In this document: positions 51,202 through 63,335 of the stretch, in pieces
Layout: each line of letters begins with the position of its first letter
Position numbering within the stretch: the stretch's first letter is position 1
Source of the DNA: Amoebidium appalachense
Taxonomy: Eukaryota; Ichthyosporea
NCBI GenBank assembly: GCA_963693365.1
Contig: CAVNZM010000007.1
Span: 7,254,001-7,318,000, forward strand
Length of the DNA: 64,000 nt
Direction of reading: 5' to 3'
Notes under the pieces: model-generated
Seen by the model: only the letters and a program-made list of their open reading frames with translations
What the model was told of the DNA's origin: nothing
Databases searched by the model: none
Program-made: the position numbers and the translations under genes

Positions 51202-52637
51202 ATGGCGGAAATTCCTTCTTTCAACCGCCAGGTTCTCGCTCTAAACAACACAGACACATGCGCGGATTTCGACCAGGCTATAACACAGCGTGACCTGGAA
51301 GAACTCGCACGCAGGCCTAGGTGTCCCGACCTCTCCTCTCTCATCATCCGCTGTGAATACGACGATGACAGTTTAGAGTGTAGAACCCTCGTACGCGTCG
51401 ACTAGAGTAGAGCACAGAAGTGATCGGTGGTTGTTGATAGGAAATTTCGCCCTATCACACTTGCGTCAGTTTTTCGCCGATTATTCGAAAGTGGCCTTCT
51501 ACAGGCATTCTCCCGTAACCTATCGATGTTTATTGACTAGTGATTGAATGAGTCCCGTCATTCTGGTTTATATATATACCTTCGTCACATAGCTGAGAGA
51601 GCTAAGATATGATTGGGTAACTCATAATCCAATCGGAACTAAGCTAAGTGATAAACCAATCAGATCACCTTCTAAGAATGTTCGGTACGATTCAGGAATA
51701 TGAATACATTGATCCGGATCTTGAATAGATCCCGGCGGTACGCTATGTATGCACACAAGTCACACTATCGCAACAATGATACTCCTCTCGACTTCGAAAA
51801 CGTGCATTTTCCCGAGTTGACCGGGTTAATCCTCCACTGCTGCCATGTCAAAGACATAATCTTCAGCAAGAGCAACACTCCTAAGCTGGAGGAGCTGGAG
51901 ATTGAAAACGTCCAACCCGTGGATCGTTTCGTTCTGGACCTACCCCACCTTCGTCGTGTGGGCTTGCAGCATCTTCGCATCGAGGACGCATCGCAGTTCG
52001 GTCCTTCTCTTTCCCGCTGCCCCAACCTGGTGTCCTTCGGTTCTTACAAGCTGTGGGGCCTCGGCTCACGTTGCTGTCACGTCGTTTCCCTTCCGAAATG
52101 CGAACGTTTGTCGTTTTGGCGCGCGGATGACCTTACCGGTCTTGCCATGTGTGCCCCCATCCTCACCTCGCTTGACCTACAGGCATGTTTTGGCATTGAG
52201 ACGCTCTACTTCCTGGAATGGGGCCCGCTCACCAGTACCGAAGTGAATGCGATTACTAAGAAACTCGGTGCCAGACGCCCGGGCCCACGCAAGCCCATTG
52301 ACGCTACCATTCTGGAGTTCGAGGCTGAGCTGGCTAAAAGGTGCACCCCCAAATTCAGAATCCGCCTGAGATTTCGATCAGCATTGGCAACGCAAATCTA
52401 TCCCCCGCGGCGGCGGCCTACTTACGCATGCACCCACGTGTGGGCAAGAAGAACATGCACAAAAAGGCCGAGTGGATGATGGACGGAGAAGGGGGCTTTA
52501 GCGACTCTGATGGGTTGGAGGATGAGCTCACCGACTCTGATGAGGAGTACGAGGACTTTGCGCAGTATTGCGGCATGGCTGGAGGGCTTTCACGCGAGAA
52601 GGTGGATGCAATGATGAGAGGACTGTTTGCACGCTGA
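51202..52637 (+). CDS. Leucine-rich-repeat-like protein with acidic C-terminus
   Basis: Proposed exons 51202-51390, 51760-52340, 52382-52637 (TGA), 341 aa, phases consistent. The ATG sits in CAAACATGGCGG. Repeated L-x-x-L blocks (FPELTGLILHCCHVKDIIF, TPKLEELEIENVQ, LPHLRRVGLQHLRIED, CPNLVSFGSYK, CAPILTSLDLQACFG) are those of F-box/RNI-type LRR proteins, though no F-box is clear. The tail is acidic (GFSDSDGLEDELTDSDEEYE) and then ends MRGLFAR. It probably acts as a protein-binding scaffold. The second intron would be only 41 nt; a one-base frameshift is the alternative. The 369-bp first intron contains a TATATATATA stretch and CCAAT-like strings, so an alternative downstream start is possible. 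Confidence 0.65.
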
Positions 52638-53111
52638 TGCTTTTAGGTGCACACGCACACACACATACAAAAATATTACATAAAACGCAAACAGTTAGCT
52701 GAGCATCTTGGAACAGACATGCAGCTCCGGGTGTCATGGTTTGTTTCTTTCTGCAACGTACACAAAGGAGTAGTTTTAAGTGTTTAGGGTTAAATTAGTA
52801 TGGTGAATAGTGCATATCAGTCACCAATGAATAGGGTATACATATTGTAATAGTAGGTGATTTGTGGTTTTTGCCTTGAGGTGATCAGTGTTACACGTCT
52901 AGATATCCAACCATTATGTCCAAACACATGGGGGATATCCAGCTTGGTGAAGATTTGACCCTGTTTTTGGAGTTTGTCGTCATATTTGACAACCAAAGTG
53001 TATATTGCACTTGCTTGTATCCAAGTGCTGATGTGTAGAAGGCTTGGCTTGGCTTGGCGGAAAAATATACAGAGGTAAATTACGGTTTTGCACGCTTACA
53101 TGACGAATGTC
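52638..53111. other. Intergenic, 5' flank of the copia element
   Basis: AT-rich sequence with a short (GGCTT)n at 53040-53057. No gene is seen. Confidence 0.5.
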
Positions 53112-53116
53112 CCAAC

Positions 53117-53422
53117 TGTCGAACAGGATAGCCATCCGGTATGCCCTGCGTTAGCGTAGCACTAGTGATCGGGAATATTCGAGATATTCGGTATAAACTG
53201 GTGGATAGGTTCACGATAGATCAGGATAGATCTAGAAGAGTCTAGAAGATTCTATTGGAGTGTTTTGATTGGTAGCGACTAGATCCATAGCGGCGGGTAG
53301 ACCAATCGGGAATAGTATGTAACATTCCAGTGAGCCAGACCACAAGTATATAAAGGTCCCGGCGGGCCAGTCAATGCAAGTCAGCAAATAATAAAGTCTC
53401 ACAGAGAAACCTCTAAGTTACG
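53117..53422 (+). repeat. 5' LTR
   Basis: Contains TATATAAAGG (promoter TATA) at about 53347-53356 and AATAATAAAG (poly-A signal region) near 53387. Its last base is G where the 3' LTR has A. Confidence 0.93.
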
Positions 53423-53469
53423 GTTACGGACCCAGTACAACGCTACGATCAAGCGACTGTTGAGACAAG

Positions 53470-56060
53470 ATGGGAAGAGCAAAATGTCCAGTTCCCATGT
53501 ATGAAGGAGAAGGCAAGGGCAAAATCTCCTACTCAATGTGGGCCATGCGCATGAAGTGCTTCCTCGAGGGCGAGGAATTATGGTACACGATTGAAGACGT
53601 GGCTCCTGAAGTGATAGGAGAGGACGGCGAACCGGTGGAGCAACCTCCGGTGGAGATCGACCCCTTGGATCAGAAGAAGGCGACTTCCTACCTGGTGGAG
53701 ACACTAGGTGATGTACCTGCAAGCCTGTGTCGGCGAGCTATTGCCGTAGGAAATCCCAAGGACATATGGGATACGGTAGCATCATACGCTGCGCGCAACA
53801 CAGATGAGCACAAGAGAATGTTGATTCAACAGTTCTGGCGTGCTGATATGATGCCGACGGAAAGCGTGCTGGAGTATGCGGCCCGTCTGGAGTGCATTGT
53901 GCAGGATCTTCTTCATATCGATCCCAATGGAGTTAGTGAGGACATGGTTGCCGAGAAATTCCTGGACGGTGTAGGCGCTGACGACCGATTCCGCACCGAC
54001 GTTAGGACCATTCAAGCTTTACCAGCAGCTGAGAAGACAATGGAAAAGATAATCGCCAAGCTGCGTGGTTTTGAGGAGAACGAGGCTGCAAGGGAACAGC
54101 AGCGGGTGATGATGACCAGCACCCAAGGGCGCGGCGGTACGCCACGACAGGACACCGGCAAGCCGCGCGTGACTGACATATCCAAGGTGGAGTGTTACAA
54201 ATGTCACAAGTTTGGGCACTACAAGTCACAGTGTCCAAAGAAGAAGAAGGGCGGCAATCGCGGCGACAAGGCGAAGCAGAACGGAGCTTCCAAGGAGATA
54301 CTCGCCATGGCGGTAAACAGCGGACTCCCTTCTTCAACTGAGTGGTATTGGGACTGCGGCGCAACCTCCCATGTCACATGCCGAAAGGACTGGATGGAAG
54401 ACTTCCGGTCGATCACACCCAAACCCGTCGCTCTGGGTAACACCCCGGGTGTGATGGCGCTAGGAATAGGCGTCGTAAGATTAACAAGTGAGTTCCAGGG
54501 CAACAGCATGACATTTAGACTGCAGAATGTGCTGTACGTGCCAGCATTTGGAACTAACGTGATGTCGGCTTCAAGCGCCGGCAAGCACGGGTTAAGAGGC
54601 ATCACCGACGGTCGACAGTGTACGATTGAGAGTGCCACAGATGGCCAAGTTGTGGCCCGTGGGGTAGTGGAGGGAGGCCTGTATCGTCTCCTAGTGAAAC
54701 CCGTATGTGAGAGCGTGAACATGGTGACCACTGCAGTCGGCAGCAGTGGGGGTAACACCGTGTGTGAGCCGGTAAAGGGCAGCGCCAGTTTATGGCACCG
54801 GCGGTTTGGTCATGTGGCAATAAACACGCTACAGAAGATGGTTAAAGAAAACATCGTCGAGGGTCTGTGCATCGACTGCAAAACCCAGGATGACGGTGTG
54901 TGCGAGGGATGCGCGAGAGGGAAGCAAGCCCGGCTCTCTTTCAGTAAGCTACCCCGCAAGACAGCGCCAGCGAAGCTCGACAGAGTTCATTCTGATGTGG
55001 CAGGACCGTTCAACAAGGAGTCGCTGCAAGGTTCCAAGTATTATGTCACCTTCATCGACGACAAGACAAGGTTCACTACGGTGTACTTCATGAAACATAA
55101 ATCCCAAGTGCATACTTACTTCAAGAAGTACAAGGCACACGTAGAGAAGCAACACGGTGCCAGCATCAAGATTCTGCGTTCCGACAACGGGGGTGAGTAC
55201 ACCTCCACTGAGTTCAAGTCGTTCCTGGAAGCGTGCGGCATTGAACATGAGGCGACAGTCCCTTACACACCAGAGCAGAATGGTGTAGCAGAGAGGGCTA
55301 ACAGGACCATTGTCGAGACGGCGCGCTGCATGCTGCAGTCAGCAGGCATGAGTATGGGGTTCTGGCAGCTAGCAGTACAGGCAGCTGTGTACATCAAGAA
55401 CCTGACGCCAACCACAGTACTGGGTGGCATGACACCTTGGGAGGCATGGTATGGAGAGAAGCCCGATGTTAGCCATCTACGTGTATTTGGTAGCAAGGCA
55501 TTTGTCCATGTGCCGAAGGACGAGCGCAGGAAGCTAGACGCCAAGAGTCGGGAGTGTAAATTCGTCGGCTACACAGGTGACAGCAAGACGTACTTGTTGT
55601 GGGACACCGAGGCGCGCAAGACTATCGTCGGGCGAGATGTGGTGATCGATGAATCATGCACCCCAAAGGCCGGTATTCCGGTGGTGCAAGATGAGCCAAT
55701 GGAATTGCTGATGCATAAGCCAATCGGAAATCAGCAGAGCTTGGAATCGAGGGATCCAATCAGCGCCAAGAAGCAACATTCCTTTCGGAAGCCTACAATC
55801 GGCACTGACAGTGGATATGATTCAGATGCTATCGGCGACGGCGCGGGCGAGGACAGCGGCGATTCGGACGCGGCAGGGTCAGGAGACGAGGAAGATAGTG
55901 CAGAGTTGCAGGTTGCAACCAGAAGTGCCTATCCGTCTATGACTACAAGGCGCGGTGGGACCTACGGCATCAACGCAGGTGTAGTAGAGTACCGCGACAG
56001 TATCAGCATGGCAATTGAGAGTGCTGATAGCAATGAGGATGTCGGACCCTGTGACACTGG
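53470..56060 (+). CDS. Copia Gag-protease-integrase polyprotein (frame 1)
   Basis: ATG at 53470. Order: Gag (MWAMRMKCFLEGEELWYTIE), CCHC zinc knuckle CYKCHKFGHYKSQC at residues 242-255, protease motif WYWDCGATSH near residue 295 (D-C-G rather than the usual D-S/T-G), GAG-pre-integrase LWHRRFGHVAINTL with CIDCKTQDDGVCEGC, and integrase core with Asp509 (HSDVAGPF), Asp572 (SDNGGEY) and Glu608 (QNGVAERAN). A Ser/Asp/Glu-rich linker follows. The true frame ends about 56035-56060. The reading continues in this frame to 56532 but is nonsense there, overlapping RT in frame 2. The product would package RNA, process itself and insert the cDNA. Confidence 0.92.
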
Positions 56061-57610
56061 AAGAAGCAATCTCCAGGCCAGATGGTGCAAAGTGGAAGGC
56101 TGCGCTGGACGAGGAGTACGAATCTCTAGTCAAGAATGGGACATGGTCACTGGTGCCACTCCCACCAGGTCGTCGGGCAGTTTCCTTCAAGTGGGTCTTC
56201 AAGATGAAACGCAACGCCGACGGCAGTGTCGAGCGCTACAAGGCCCGTGGTGTGGCCAGGGGCTTCTCTCAGCAAGAGGGGATAGACTACGAAGAGACCT
56301 TTGCCCCGGTGGCCAAGTTCACCAGCTTCAGACTTCTCTTCGCTATGGCAGCGGCAGAGAACATGCACCTCACACAAATAGATATCATCACGGCGTTCCT
56401 GAACGGCGACATCAAGGAAGAGCTGTACATGCAGCAACCGCGTGGGTACGAGGTACCCGGAAAGGAAGACTATGTGTGTCGTTTGCACAAAAGTCTGTAT
56501 GGCCTCAAGCAAGCAGCAAGGTGCTGGAATGAGAAGATGCATGAGGCTATGGTCGATCTTGACTTCACACGTGTGGAAGCTGATCGATGTGTCTACTTCA
56601 AGGTCAACGGAAGTGGAAAGACGGTGGTGGCTGTGCATGTGGACGACATGCTAGTGGCGGCGTCGACAGATGATCTTATTCAAGAATTCGTCAGGCAGGT
56701 TGCGACGAAGTTCTCCGTCAAGGTGATCGGCGAGCCAAAGCTGCTACTCGGTGTGCAGGTCAGTCGTGACGCTGCAACAGGCGATATAAAATTGTCACAG
56801 GAAACGTACATCAAGTCATTGATGCGGCGCTTCAACATGGTCGACTGCAAGGCTAAGTCAACACCGCTACCGGAGCGATGCGTGTTGAGCAAGGCCATGA
56901 GTCCGGCAAGCGAGGAGGAGAGAGTGGCGATGCGGCAAGTTCCTTATGCCAGAGCTGTGGGCTCCTTAATGTACGCAATGGTGGCCACCCGGCCAGACAT
57001 TGCACAAGCAGTGGGGGAACTTAGTAAGTTCGTGAGCAACCCGGGACTTCAACACTGGGACGCAGCCAAACATCTTCTCCGGTACCTCAAGGGGACAACC
57101 AACTACGGGATTGTCTACCGCGGAGGACGAGGAGGGAGTACAACAGTGGAGGGATTCACTGACTCCGATTACGCTGGCAACTCCGACGACCGTAAGTCGA
57201 CGAGCGGATACATCTTCACTGCCAATGGATCTGCCATCAGCTGGGGCAGCAAGCAACAGAAGACTGTGGCTACTTCATCTACAGAGGCGGAGTATATGGC
57301 TACGTGCCTGGCAGTCAAAGAGGCTAAGTGGCTACGACAGCTGCTGGGGCAGCTGGGCTACGATATGAGTGAGGCGACCATCATCTACGCCGACAACCAG
57401 GCCAGCATCAAGCTTGCAAGGAACCCGATGCTCCATAACAGGAGCAAACACATCGACGTTCAGTACCACTACACCCGTGAGTGTGTGGAGAATGGGGATG
57501 TAGAACTTGTGTATTGCAGCACGAACAGTAACGTGGCCGACATGTGCACCAAAGCTTTAGGGAGACTTAAGTTAGTGCAGCATCGGCAGGCCATCGGCAT
57601 GGCTGAGTAA
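56015..57610 (+). CDS. Copia reverse transcriptase and RNase H (frame 2)
   Basis: Contains the RVT_2 start block WKAALDEEYESLVKNGTWSL, then KWVFKMKRNADGSVERYKAR, LTQIDIITAFLNGDIKEELY, the catalytic HVDDML at about 56636-56653 (Tyr-Val-Asp-Asp equivalent), and RNase H with GFTDSDYAGN, SSTEAEYMA and YADNQASIKLARN. It ends with TAA at 57608-57610. The frame is +1 relative to the gag-integrase frame. The first Met (56015) is probably not a real start; translation would need a frameshift, or the element has lost a base. Confidence 0.92.
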   Translation: MRVLIAMRMSDPVTLEEAISRPDGAKWKAALDEEYESLVKNGTWSLVPLPPGRRAVSFKWVFKMKRNADGSVERYKARGVARGFSQQEGIDYEETFAPVAKFTSFRLLFAMAAAENMHLTQIDIITAFLNGDIKEELYMQQPRGYEVPGKEDYVCRLHKSLYGLKQAARCWNEKMHEAMVDLDFTRVEADRCVYFKVNGSGKTVVAVHVDDMLVAASTDDLIQEFVRQVATKFSVKVIGEPKLLLGVQVSRDAATGDIKLSQETYIKSLMRRFNMVDCKAKSTPLPERCVLSKAMSPASEEERVAMRQVPYARAVGSLMYAMVATRPDIAQAVGELSKFVSNPGLQHWDAAKHLLRYLKGTTNYGIVYRGGRGGSTTVEGFTDSDYAGNSDDRKSTSGYIFTANGSAISWGSKQQKTVATSSTEAEYMATCLAVKEAKWLRQLLGQLGYDMSEATIIYADNQASIKLARNPMLHNRSKHIDVQYHYTRECVENGDVELVYCSTNSNVADMCTKALGRLKLVQHRQAIGMAE

Positions 57611-57734
57611 GAACTACAAATAGTGTAGTGTTAATGTTCGTGTAGTAGGTGTTATATGTGTTAGTATAGTAGCATAGTTTTAGAGTTGCATCTTAGGTTT
57701 AGGTTGCATGCGGTACATAGATAGAACACAGTGC

Positions 57735-57743
57735 AAGTGGGGG
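57735..57743 (+). promoter_or_regulatory. Polypurine tract
   Basis: AAGTGGGGG directly before the 3' LTR, the expected primer site for plus-strand synthesis. Confidence 0.7.
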
Positions 57744-58049
57744 TGTCGAACAGGATAGCCATCCGGTATGCCCTGCGTTAGCGTAGCACTAGTGATCGGG
57801 AATATTCGAGATATTCGGGATAAACAGGTGGATAGGTTCACGATAGATCAGGATAGATCTAGAAGAGTCTAGAAGATTCTATTGGAGTGTTTTGATTGGT
57901 AGCGACTAGATCCATAGCGGCGGGTAGACCAATCGGGAATAGTATGTAACATTCCAGTGAGCCAGACCACAAGTATATAAAGGTCCCGGCGGGCCAGTCA
58001 ATGCAAGTCAGCAAATAATAAAGTCTCACAGAGAAACCTCTAAGTTACA
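57744..58049 (+). repeat. 3' LTR
   Basis: Same as 53117-53422 with two internal substitutions near its position 70-85 and the terminal base. Followed by CCAAC. Confidence 0.93.
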
Positions 58050-58054
58050 CCAAC

Positions 58055-58370
58055 ACATCCCAGAAATCAAATCTAAGCAAGTGATAGATAGGTTGTTACG
58101 CATTAGAGTTGACAAAACATCCTTTGCAAGTTAACTAAACAGTCCTGTAGATTCAGAACAATGCCTATAAACTTATTGTGCACAATGTGTACCAAAGCAT
58201 GTGTCCACGCTAAAACCCTCCCCACCCCCCCCCCCCCCCCACCCCCCCCCCCCCCTTCCCCCCTTCCCTCCAACCCCCCTCCCTCCCCCCCCCCCCCCCG
58301 TCAAAATCTGTTTTTATGTCCGTCATAAATATGTATATTGTACTCTGGTAACTGTTGTAACGAAAGCAGT

Positions 58371-58401
<31 letters not shown>

Positions 58402-58965
58402 CCCCCTCCCCCCCCCCCCCCCCCCCCCCCTCCCCCCCCCTTCCCCCCACCCTCTCCTTCTTCTCCCTGCGTCCCTGATTTGGTGCTTTCGATGATGCAT
58501 GTATGCCTGAAGTATTTTAAGGAAACCTGAGTTCATTGCGCTCTTGTTTTGTGTTGTGCTGCTCTGGTATGCGCACATGTGGGTGAGGCAGGTTGGCTCT
58601 CCTTTTTTTCTTTTCTCTCTCTCTCCTCTCTCTCTCCCCCCTCTCTCTCCTTCTCTTTGTGTGTGTGGGTCTGCCCGGGCGGGTTGAAGGGGTGGGGGGG
58701 AAGGAGAAGGGGAAGGGGGAGGGGGGGGGGGGGGGGGGGGCAGCACATGTGCGGTTTCTGAAATTTAACCACGGAAAAGCTTCACACATCCACCAAGTAT
58801 TCTTGAATTATTAGAGTACACAGCTAAGGCATTGTGTGGGAAGGAAGGGGGTTACTTTTTTCTTCTTTGCTTTTTGCCCTTTTTTGCTTGCTTGTTTATA
58901 TGGATGGCTGAGTCACTGTGGGTGGGCGGGTAGGTGTTTGTTTGTTTTGGTTTTTTTTTTTTTTT

Positions 58966-58996
<31 letters not shown>

Positions 58997-59251
58997 GGAT
59001 GGAAGCGAGGGGAGGGGGGGCAGGGGGAGGGGGAAATGTGGGGAGGGGGGGGAGGGGAGGGGCTACGTTGATGAAAGAGAAACAAACACCCAAAGTCAAT
59101 GCAGCCGTGCTTTGGTGCAATCAACCACGTTCTGTCTAACATGCCACACATATATAATATTCCGAAGGGGTTGGGAAATGTGCCCATACACTCTTCAACA
59201 CACACCAGTGCACCGTGCACACCCACAACACCGCACACACACCCACACACG

Positions 59252-59298
<47 letters not shown>

Positions 59299-59423
59299 AC
59301 GTACACCATCATCACAAGCACCCACCTACCCAGTGTTAAACATATGCACCACCCCCTGTAAGCTCATGACACGTACTCACACCCCCTATACCCCGAACCT
59401 GCATGAGTCCACGTGCCCACACG

Positions 59424-59508
<85 letters not shown>

Positions 59509-59940
59509 GCACACACACGCACACACAAATATACGTACATGCACAATGCAAGGGTGTGTGGCAGAGTGTATCTGTGTACGGCCCTGTCTGGCGACTGTTA
59601 GCTAATTTTGTGTGTGCGGGGGGGGGGGGGGGGGGGGGGGGAGGGGGGGAGGGGGGGAGGGGCGGGAGGGAGGGGGGAGGGGGGGGGGGGGAAGCATGTG
59701 TGTGTTAGTATGACCCTGGGTGTTTGTCAGTGTGTAGGTGTGTTCGTGTGTGTCTGTGTTTTTTGTGTACTACTGTGTGTGCTCTACATGTGATTATGTG
59801 CGTGTGATAAGGATATTTTCCCTCTTTCCTTTTTCTTTCTTCTTTCTTTCTTTCTTTGTTTATTGATCGTAAACACGTCCTACTTTTCTTTTCTTCTCTT
59901 TTTAATTTTGGTGATGGTGGTGGTGGTGGTGGTGGTGCGT

Positions 59941-60017
<77 letters not shown>

Positions 60018-60418
60018 TGTTGCTCGAGATCATTTTCATAAGCACCCTGCACGAGTCCTTTCTTGGTTCAATACCGTTTGATGTTATGTACAGTTTTCTC
60101 TCGTCAACACCCAGAGCATACATGCAAGACCTCAGGCCAATCACTGTAAACCATGGCATCATATGTGCACCAATTATGATATATCTGACCATTTAAGGTG
60201 CGCCTTAAGCTGTGTTCATATGCTGTTGAGACCAGACCTACATAATCCCCCCCCCCCCCCCCCCCCAATTTCATGTAAGACATTGTAACCACTCCCCCCC
60301 CCCCCCCCCCCCCAAAAAAAAAAAAAAAAATTCACCATTCATTCATCACGTGTTGCAACCATCGACTAGAATAGCAACTCGCACCGGAGCACCCGCCAAA
60401 GCGACCAATCACAAATGC
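58055..60418. repeat. Intergenic, simple repeats
   Basis: C runs 58218-58255 and 58374-58440, CT-rich 58610-58650, G runs 58721-58740, 58976-58995, 59619-59641 and 59971-60013, C run 59253-59284, (CA)n 59431-59504, and (GGT)n/(GTT)n 59915-59970. Unique minus-strand sequence at 60014-60240 has short ordinary-looking frames but no family match. No gene is supported. Confidence 0.7.
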
Positions 60419-61589
60419 TCAATTCCCAGAACGTATGACATCCATCCAATAACCAACAGTCAACCTCCTTCTCACATCCTCTAATCTCCCTGGAACATTA
60501 AACTGCTCAATCCAATAATCGTGCCATTTGTTTAGGTTTTCCGGTGTCACCTGCCCCCACGAATCAACCAAAACTACCGGAAGGCCCTCGAACATTCCAC
60601 AGAAAGCAGCAAATTTTGGAGCCCTGGGAACGATAACAATGTGACCCAATTGGAGAGCCTCCCACGTTCTATGACAATCCAACCCGGCACCAAACGGGGA
60701 AGCAACAAAAGCATGTCGTAATCTCCCACGCCACATTTCATATCGCGGAAGACGATTGGTTTGGAATTCGACGGAATGCGGCGGAAGTTCCCGCAGAACG
60801 GCCGCAGCGTGAACTCGGCCCACCGAAGTCTCCGTCGCCCAAATTTTCGACGAGTCGCTGGGGTTCAAATGAAAATCCACGTGCACGGACGGGGTCCTTT
60901 GCTCTAGAGGGATCTGCCATGCGATGGATTCGACCAGTCGGCTCTGGTCCCATGGGTACGCCCGATCCACCCGCCAATAGTCTGGGTCCAAATACGGGGT
61001 GTGAAAATCGTTGCCTACAGGTATCGGGCGTAATTTTTCGTGTTGGGTGGCGAGATTTTGCGCATACCAACGAATAAGGTATGAATGGTTTAGGAGGATC
61101 GTTAAGAGGTCACTGGGAACGGATGTGGGCATGGAAAGGGTGGAATCCCCCGTGACCAGTGTGAATGGAACTTTAATGAGGGGAAGTGATTGGTTGATGA
61201 AAGGGATTAAATCCTTGCCGCGGACATAGATCACCTCACCCGGGGTTATGTTGACGTAGAGTAGTGGGTTGAAGCCACAGTAGACATCAAAGCTAAAGCA
61301 TTCTCTGTGCGGGCTCCGGTCGCTGGCCAATGAAATTGCCCAACTCCAAATAAGGAAATTTTCCGATGGGAGGGGGGCAAAGAGATCCGGGGCGGTTTTG
61401 CCGGTTGGTTTTGGTGCATTGGGTGGAACGATGACAGGGGCTGCAGCTGGTGCATGTTTGCGTGTCTCCTGGGGGAGGAAACGGGGGAAACAGAGGGTGA
61501 GTGTGTGGAGAGGACATAGGGGGAGGGGGTGGGGGGGGGGGGGGGAGGGGGGGGAGAGCAGGAAGGGCTAAGAGGAAGGGGGAAGGGGG

Positions 61590-61652
<63 letters not shown>

Positions 61653-61679
61653 CGTGTGTGTGTGTGTGCGCACACGCAT

Positions 61680-61720
<41 letters not shown>

Positions 61721-61770
61721 TTTGTTTTTTTGGGTTTGGGGAGGAAGGGGGGAGGGGGGAGGGAGGAAAA

Positions 61771-61819
<49 letters not shown>

Positions 61820-62072
61820 TTCAGAAAGTTACAGTCGAGGTTGAGATGAATTTTGTGGTGCTTATCATGCTAAACTCAAACTCGTGGTGTTTGGTCAAAC
61901 TCGGGGTGTTCGATTGTTAAGAAGGTGGGAATGGGGGAGCGAGTGAGGAAGGAAGGGAGAGTGGGTGAAGTCCGCGGAGGCAGACGGAAGGAGAGGGGGG
62001 CGAGAGAGAGAGAGGGAGAGAGAGAGAGCCAAAGAGAGAGCGGGGAGAGAGGAGAGGAAAAGAAGGGGGGGG

Positions 62073-62110
<38 letters not shown>

Positions 62111-62341
62111 TAGAGAGAGAAATAACTTGTGTGTGTCTGTGTGCCTGTCTGTGTGCGTGTGTGTCCATGTATCTGTGTGTGTGTGTGTGCGCACGCGCGT
62201 GTGTGTGTACGTGTGTGTGGGTGTGCGTACGTGCGTGCGCGAATAACAGGGCCTTGGAGAGAAGGTAACTATATTCTCTGTATGGTTGTATGACTGTGTC
62301 TGTGCGCTTGTATATGTGCATATGTGCACATGTGTGTGTGT

Positions 62342-62380
<39 letters not shown>

Positions 62381-62681
62381 GGAGGGTCTTTTTTTGTGGG
62401 GGGGGGGGGGGGGAGGGGGTGGAAGCGAGTGATGGGTCAAGGGGCGGAACGAGGAAAGCCCGAAAGAACTTTGAAAAGCCAGAAGATTATGCGCGTTGGC
62501 CCGGGGGGAGGGATGGTGGGAAGGGTGAGGGGGGGGGGGGGGGGGGGTTGCAAAGGAAGGATGGACGGTGAATTGAAGCGGGAAAGTATATACAACGGAG
62601 AAATGCAAAAGTTGGGTAGGGTGGGAGACTTGGGACCTATGTGTGGGCTTTCAATCACACACCCGCTTTTTTTTTTTTTTT

Positions 62682-62712
<31 letters not shown>

Positions 62713-63335
62713 GGGTTTGGTCAATGGGTTGTGTATGCCATTGTGCATATGCCTACCATTTGAGCCGGATTGCATCGACGTTGGGTTTGTTCAGAAGTGG
62801 TAACTTGGGGCTTGGGTGAGGGCTTTGTGTTTACAGTGTCATTGTAACTCCTCTGTCCCGGCGTGCCCTTTTGGCTTGCTTCCACGGACAACAAGGAATT
62901 TCGATTGGGAACGTTTGTTTTGCATGATTTCTGTGGGCCACTATTATTATTGTTTGGATCCAATGTGATAGCCGATATTACAGTAGATGTGGTGAAACTT
63001 ATCTTCGTGTCTTGTTCTTCGAAGTAGGATTCATACTCAATTGTTTTGCTACTCACTTTACGGTGCTCCTCTTTCGACTCTACATCAATTATATCTGCCG
63101 GTTGTGCAGGCCTGTGGCTGCCCTGTGCACGTGCGCGTGTGTATAAAATGACCGTCAAAATATCCCGGTCTTCAACCCCTTCAAACAGCAGGCAACGTGC
63201 ACAACCACGAAAAACGAATAGTGTGAGGGAAAACGACAACAATATGGTTGCTTTTTGGATTGTACGACCTTGACGGGGTGCCACAGTCAAAACCCACGTG
63301 TGTTTCGGTGCTATCATGTTTGCATTTAGAAACAT
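60419..63335 (-). CDS. Exostosin-like (GT47-type) glycosyltransferase, type II membrane protein
   Basis: Two exons, phase 0: 63335-62757 and 61468-60419 (stop at 60419-60421), 542 aa. Exon 1 has a short N-terminus, then a hydrophobic anchor [13 protein letters not shown], and a long Ser/Thr/Asn-rich stem, the plan of Golgi transferases. Exon 2 starts after the acceptor CTCCCCCAG and carries [12 protein letters not shown], then the conserved nucleotide-sugar region [52 protein letters not shown] and KWHDYW. This block is shared by exostosin-like and related protist/algal sugar transferases. The substrate cannot be told. MIAPKH at 63317 is an alternative start. The 1,288-bp intron holds (GA)n, (TG)n and G runs. 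Confidence 0.82.
61500..62756 (+). repeat. Simple repeats in the glycosyltransferase intron
   Basis: G runs 61529-61545, 61772-61817, 62342-62379, 62398-62413, 62529-62547 and 62693-62715; (TG)n 61591-61642 and 61681-61717; (GA)n 62074-62106; T run 62668-62692 joined to a G run. Confidence 0.85.

Larger units (their letters stand above)
53117..58049 (+). mobile_element. Ty1/copia LTR retrotransposon, full length 4,933 bp
   Basis: Two 306-bp LTRs start TGTCGAACAGG; the 3' copy ends TTACA. The 5-bp direct repeat CCAAC occurs immediately outside both ends (53112-53116 and 58050-58054), a target-site duplication. Gag, protease, integrase, RT and RNase H follow in copia order. The LTRs differ at only about three positions, so the insertion is recent. 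Coding is intact except for one frame change between integrase and RT. Confidence 0.95.

Noticed and set aside
51391-51759. Solo LTR in the first intron of the LRR-like gene
   Set aside because: TATA and CCAAT-like strings are present, but there is no similarity to the copia LTR and no flanking duplication was found.
56015-56532. C-terminal end of the 1,020-codon copia frame as real protein
   Set aside because: RT motifs are in the other frame here; this stretch has no homology and is the shadow of RT.
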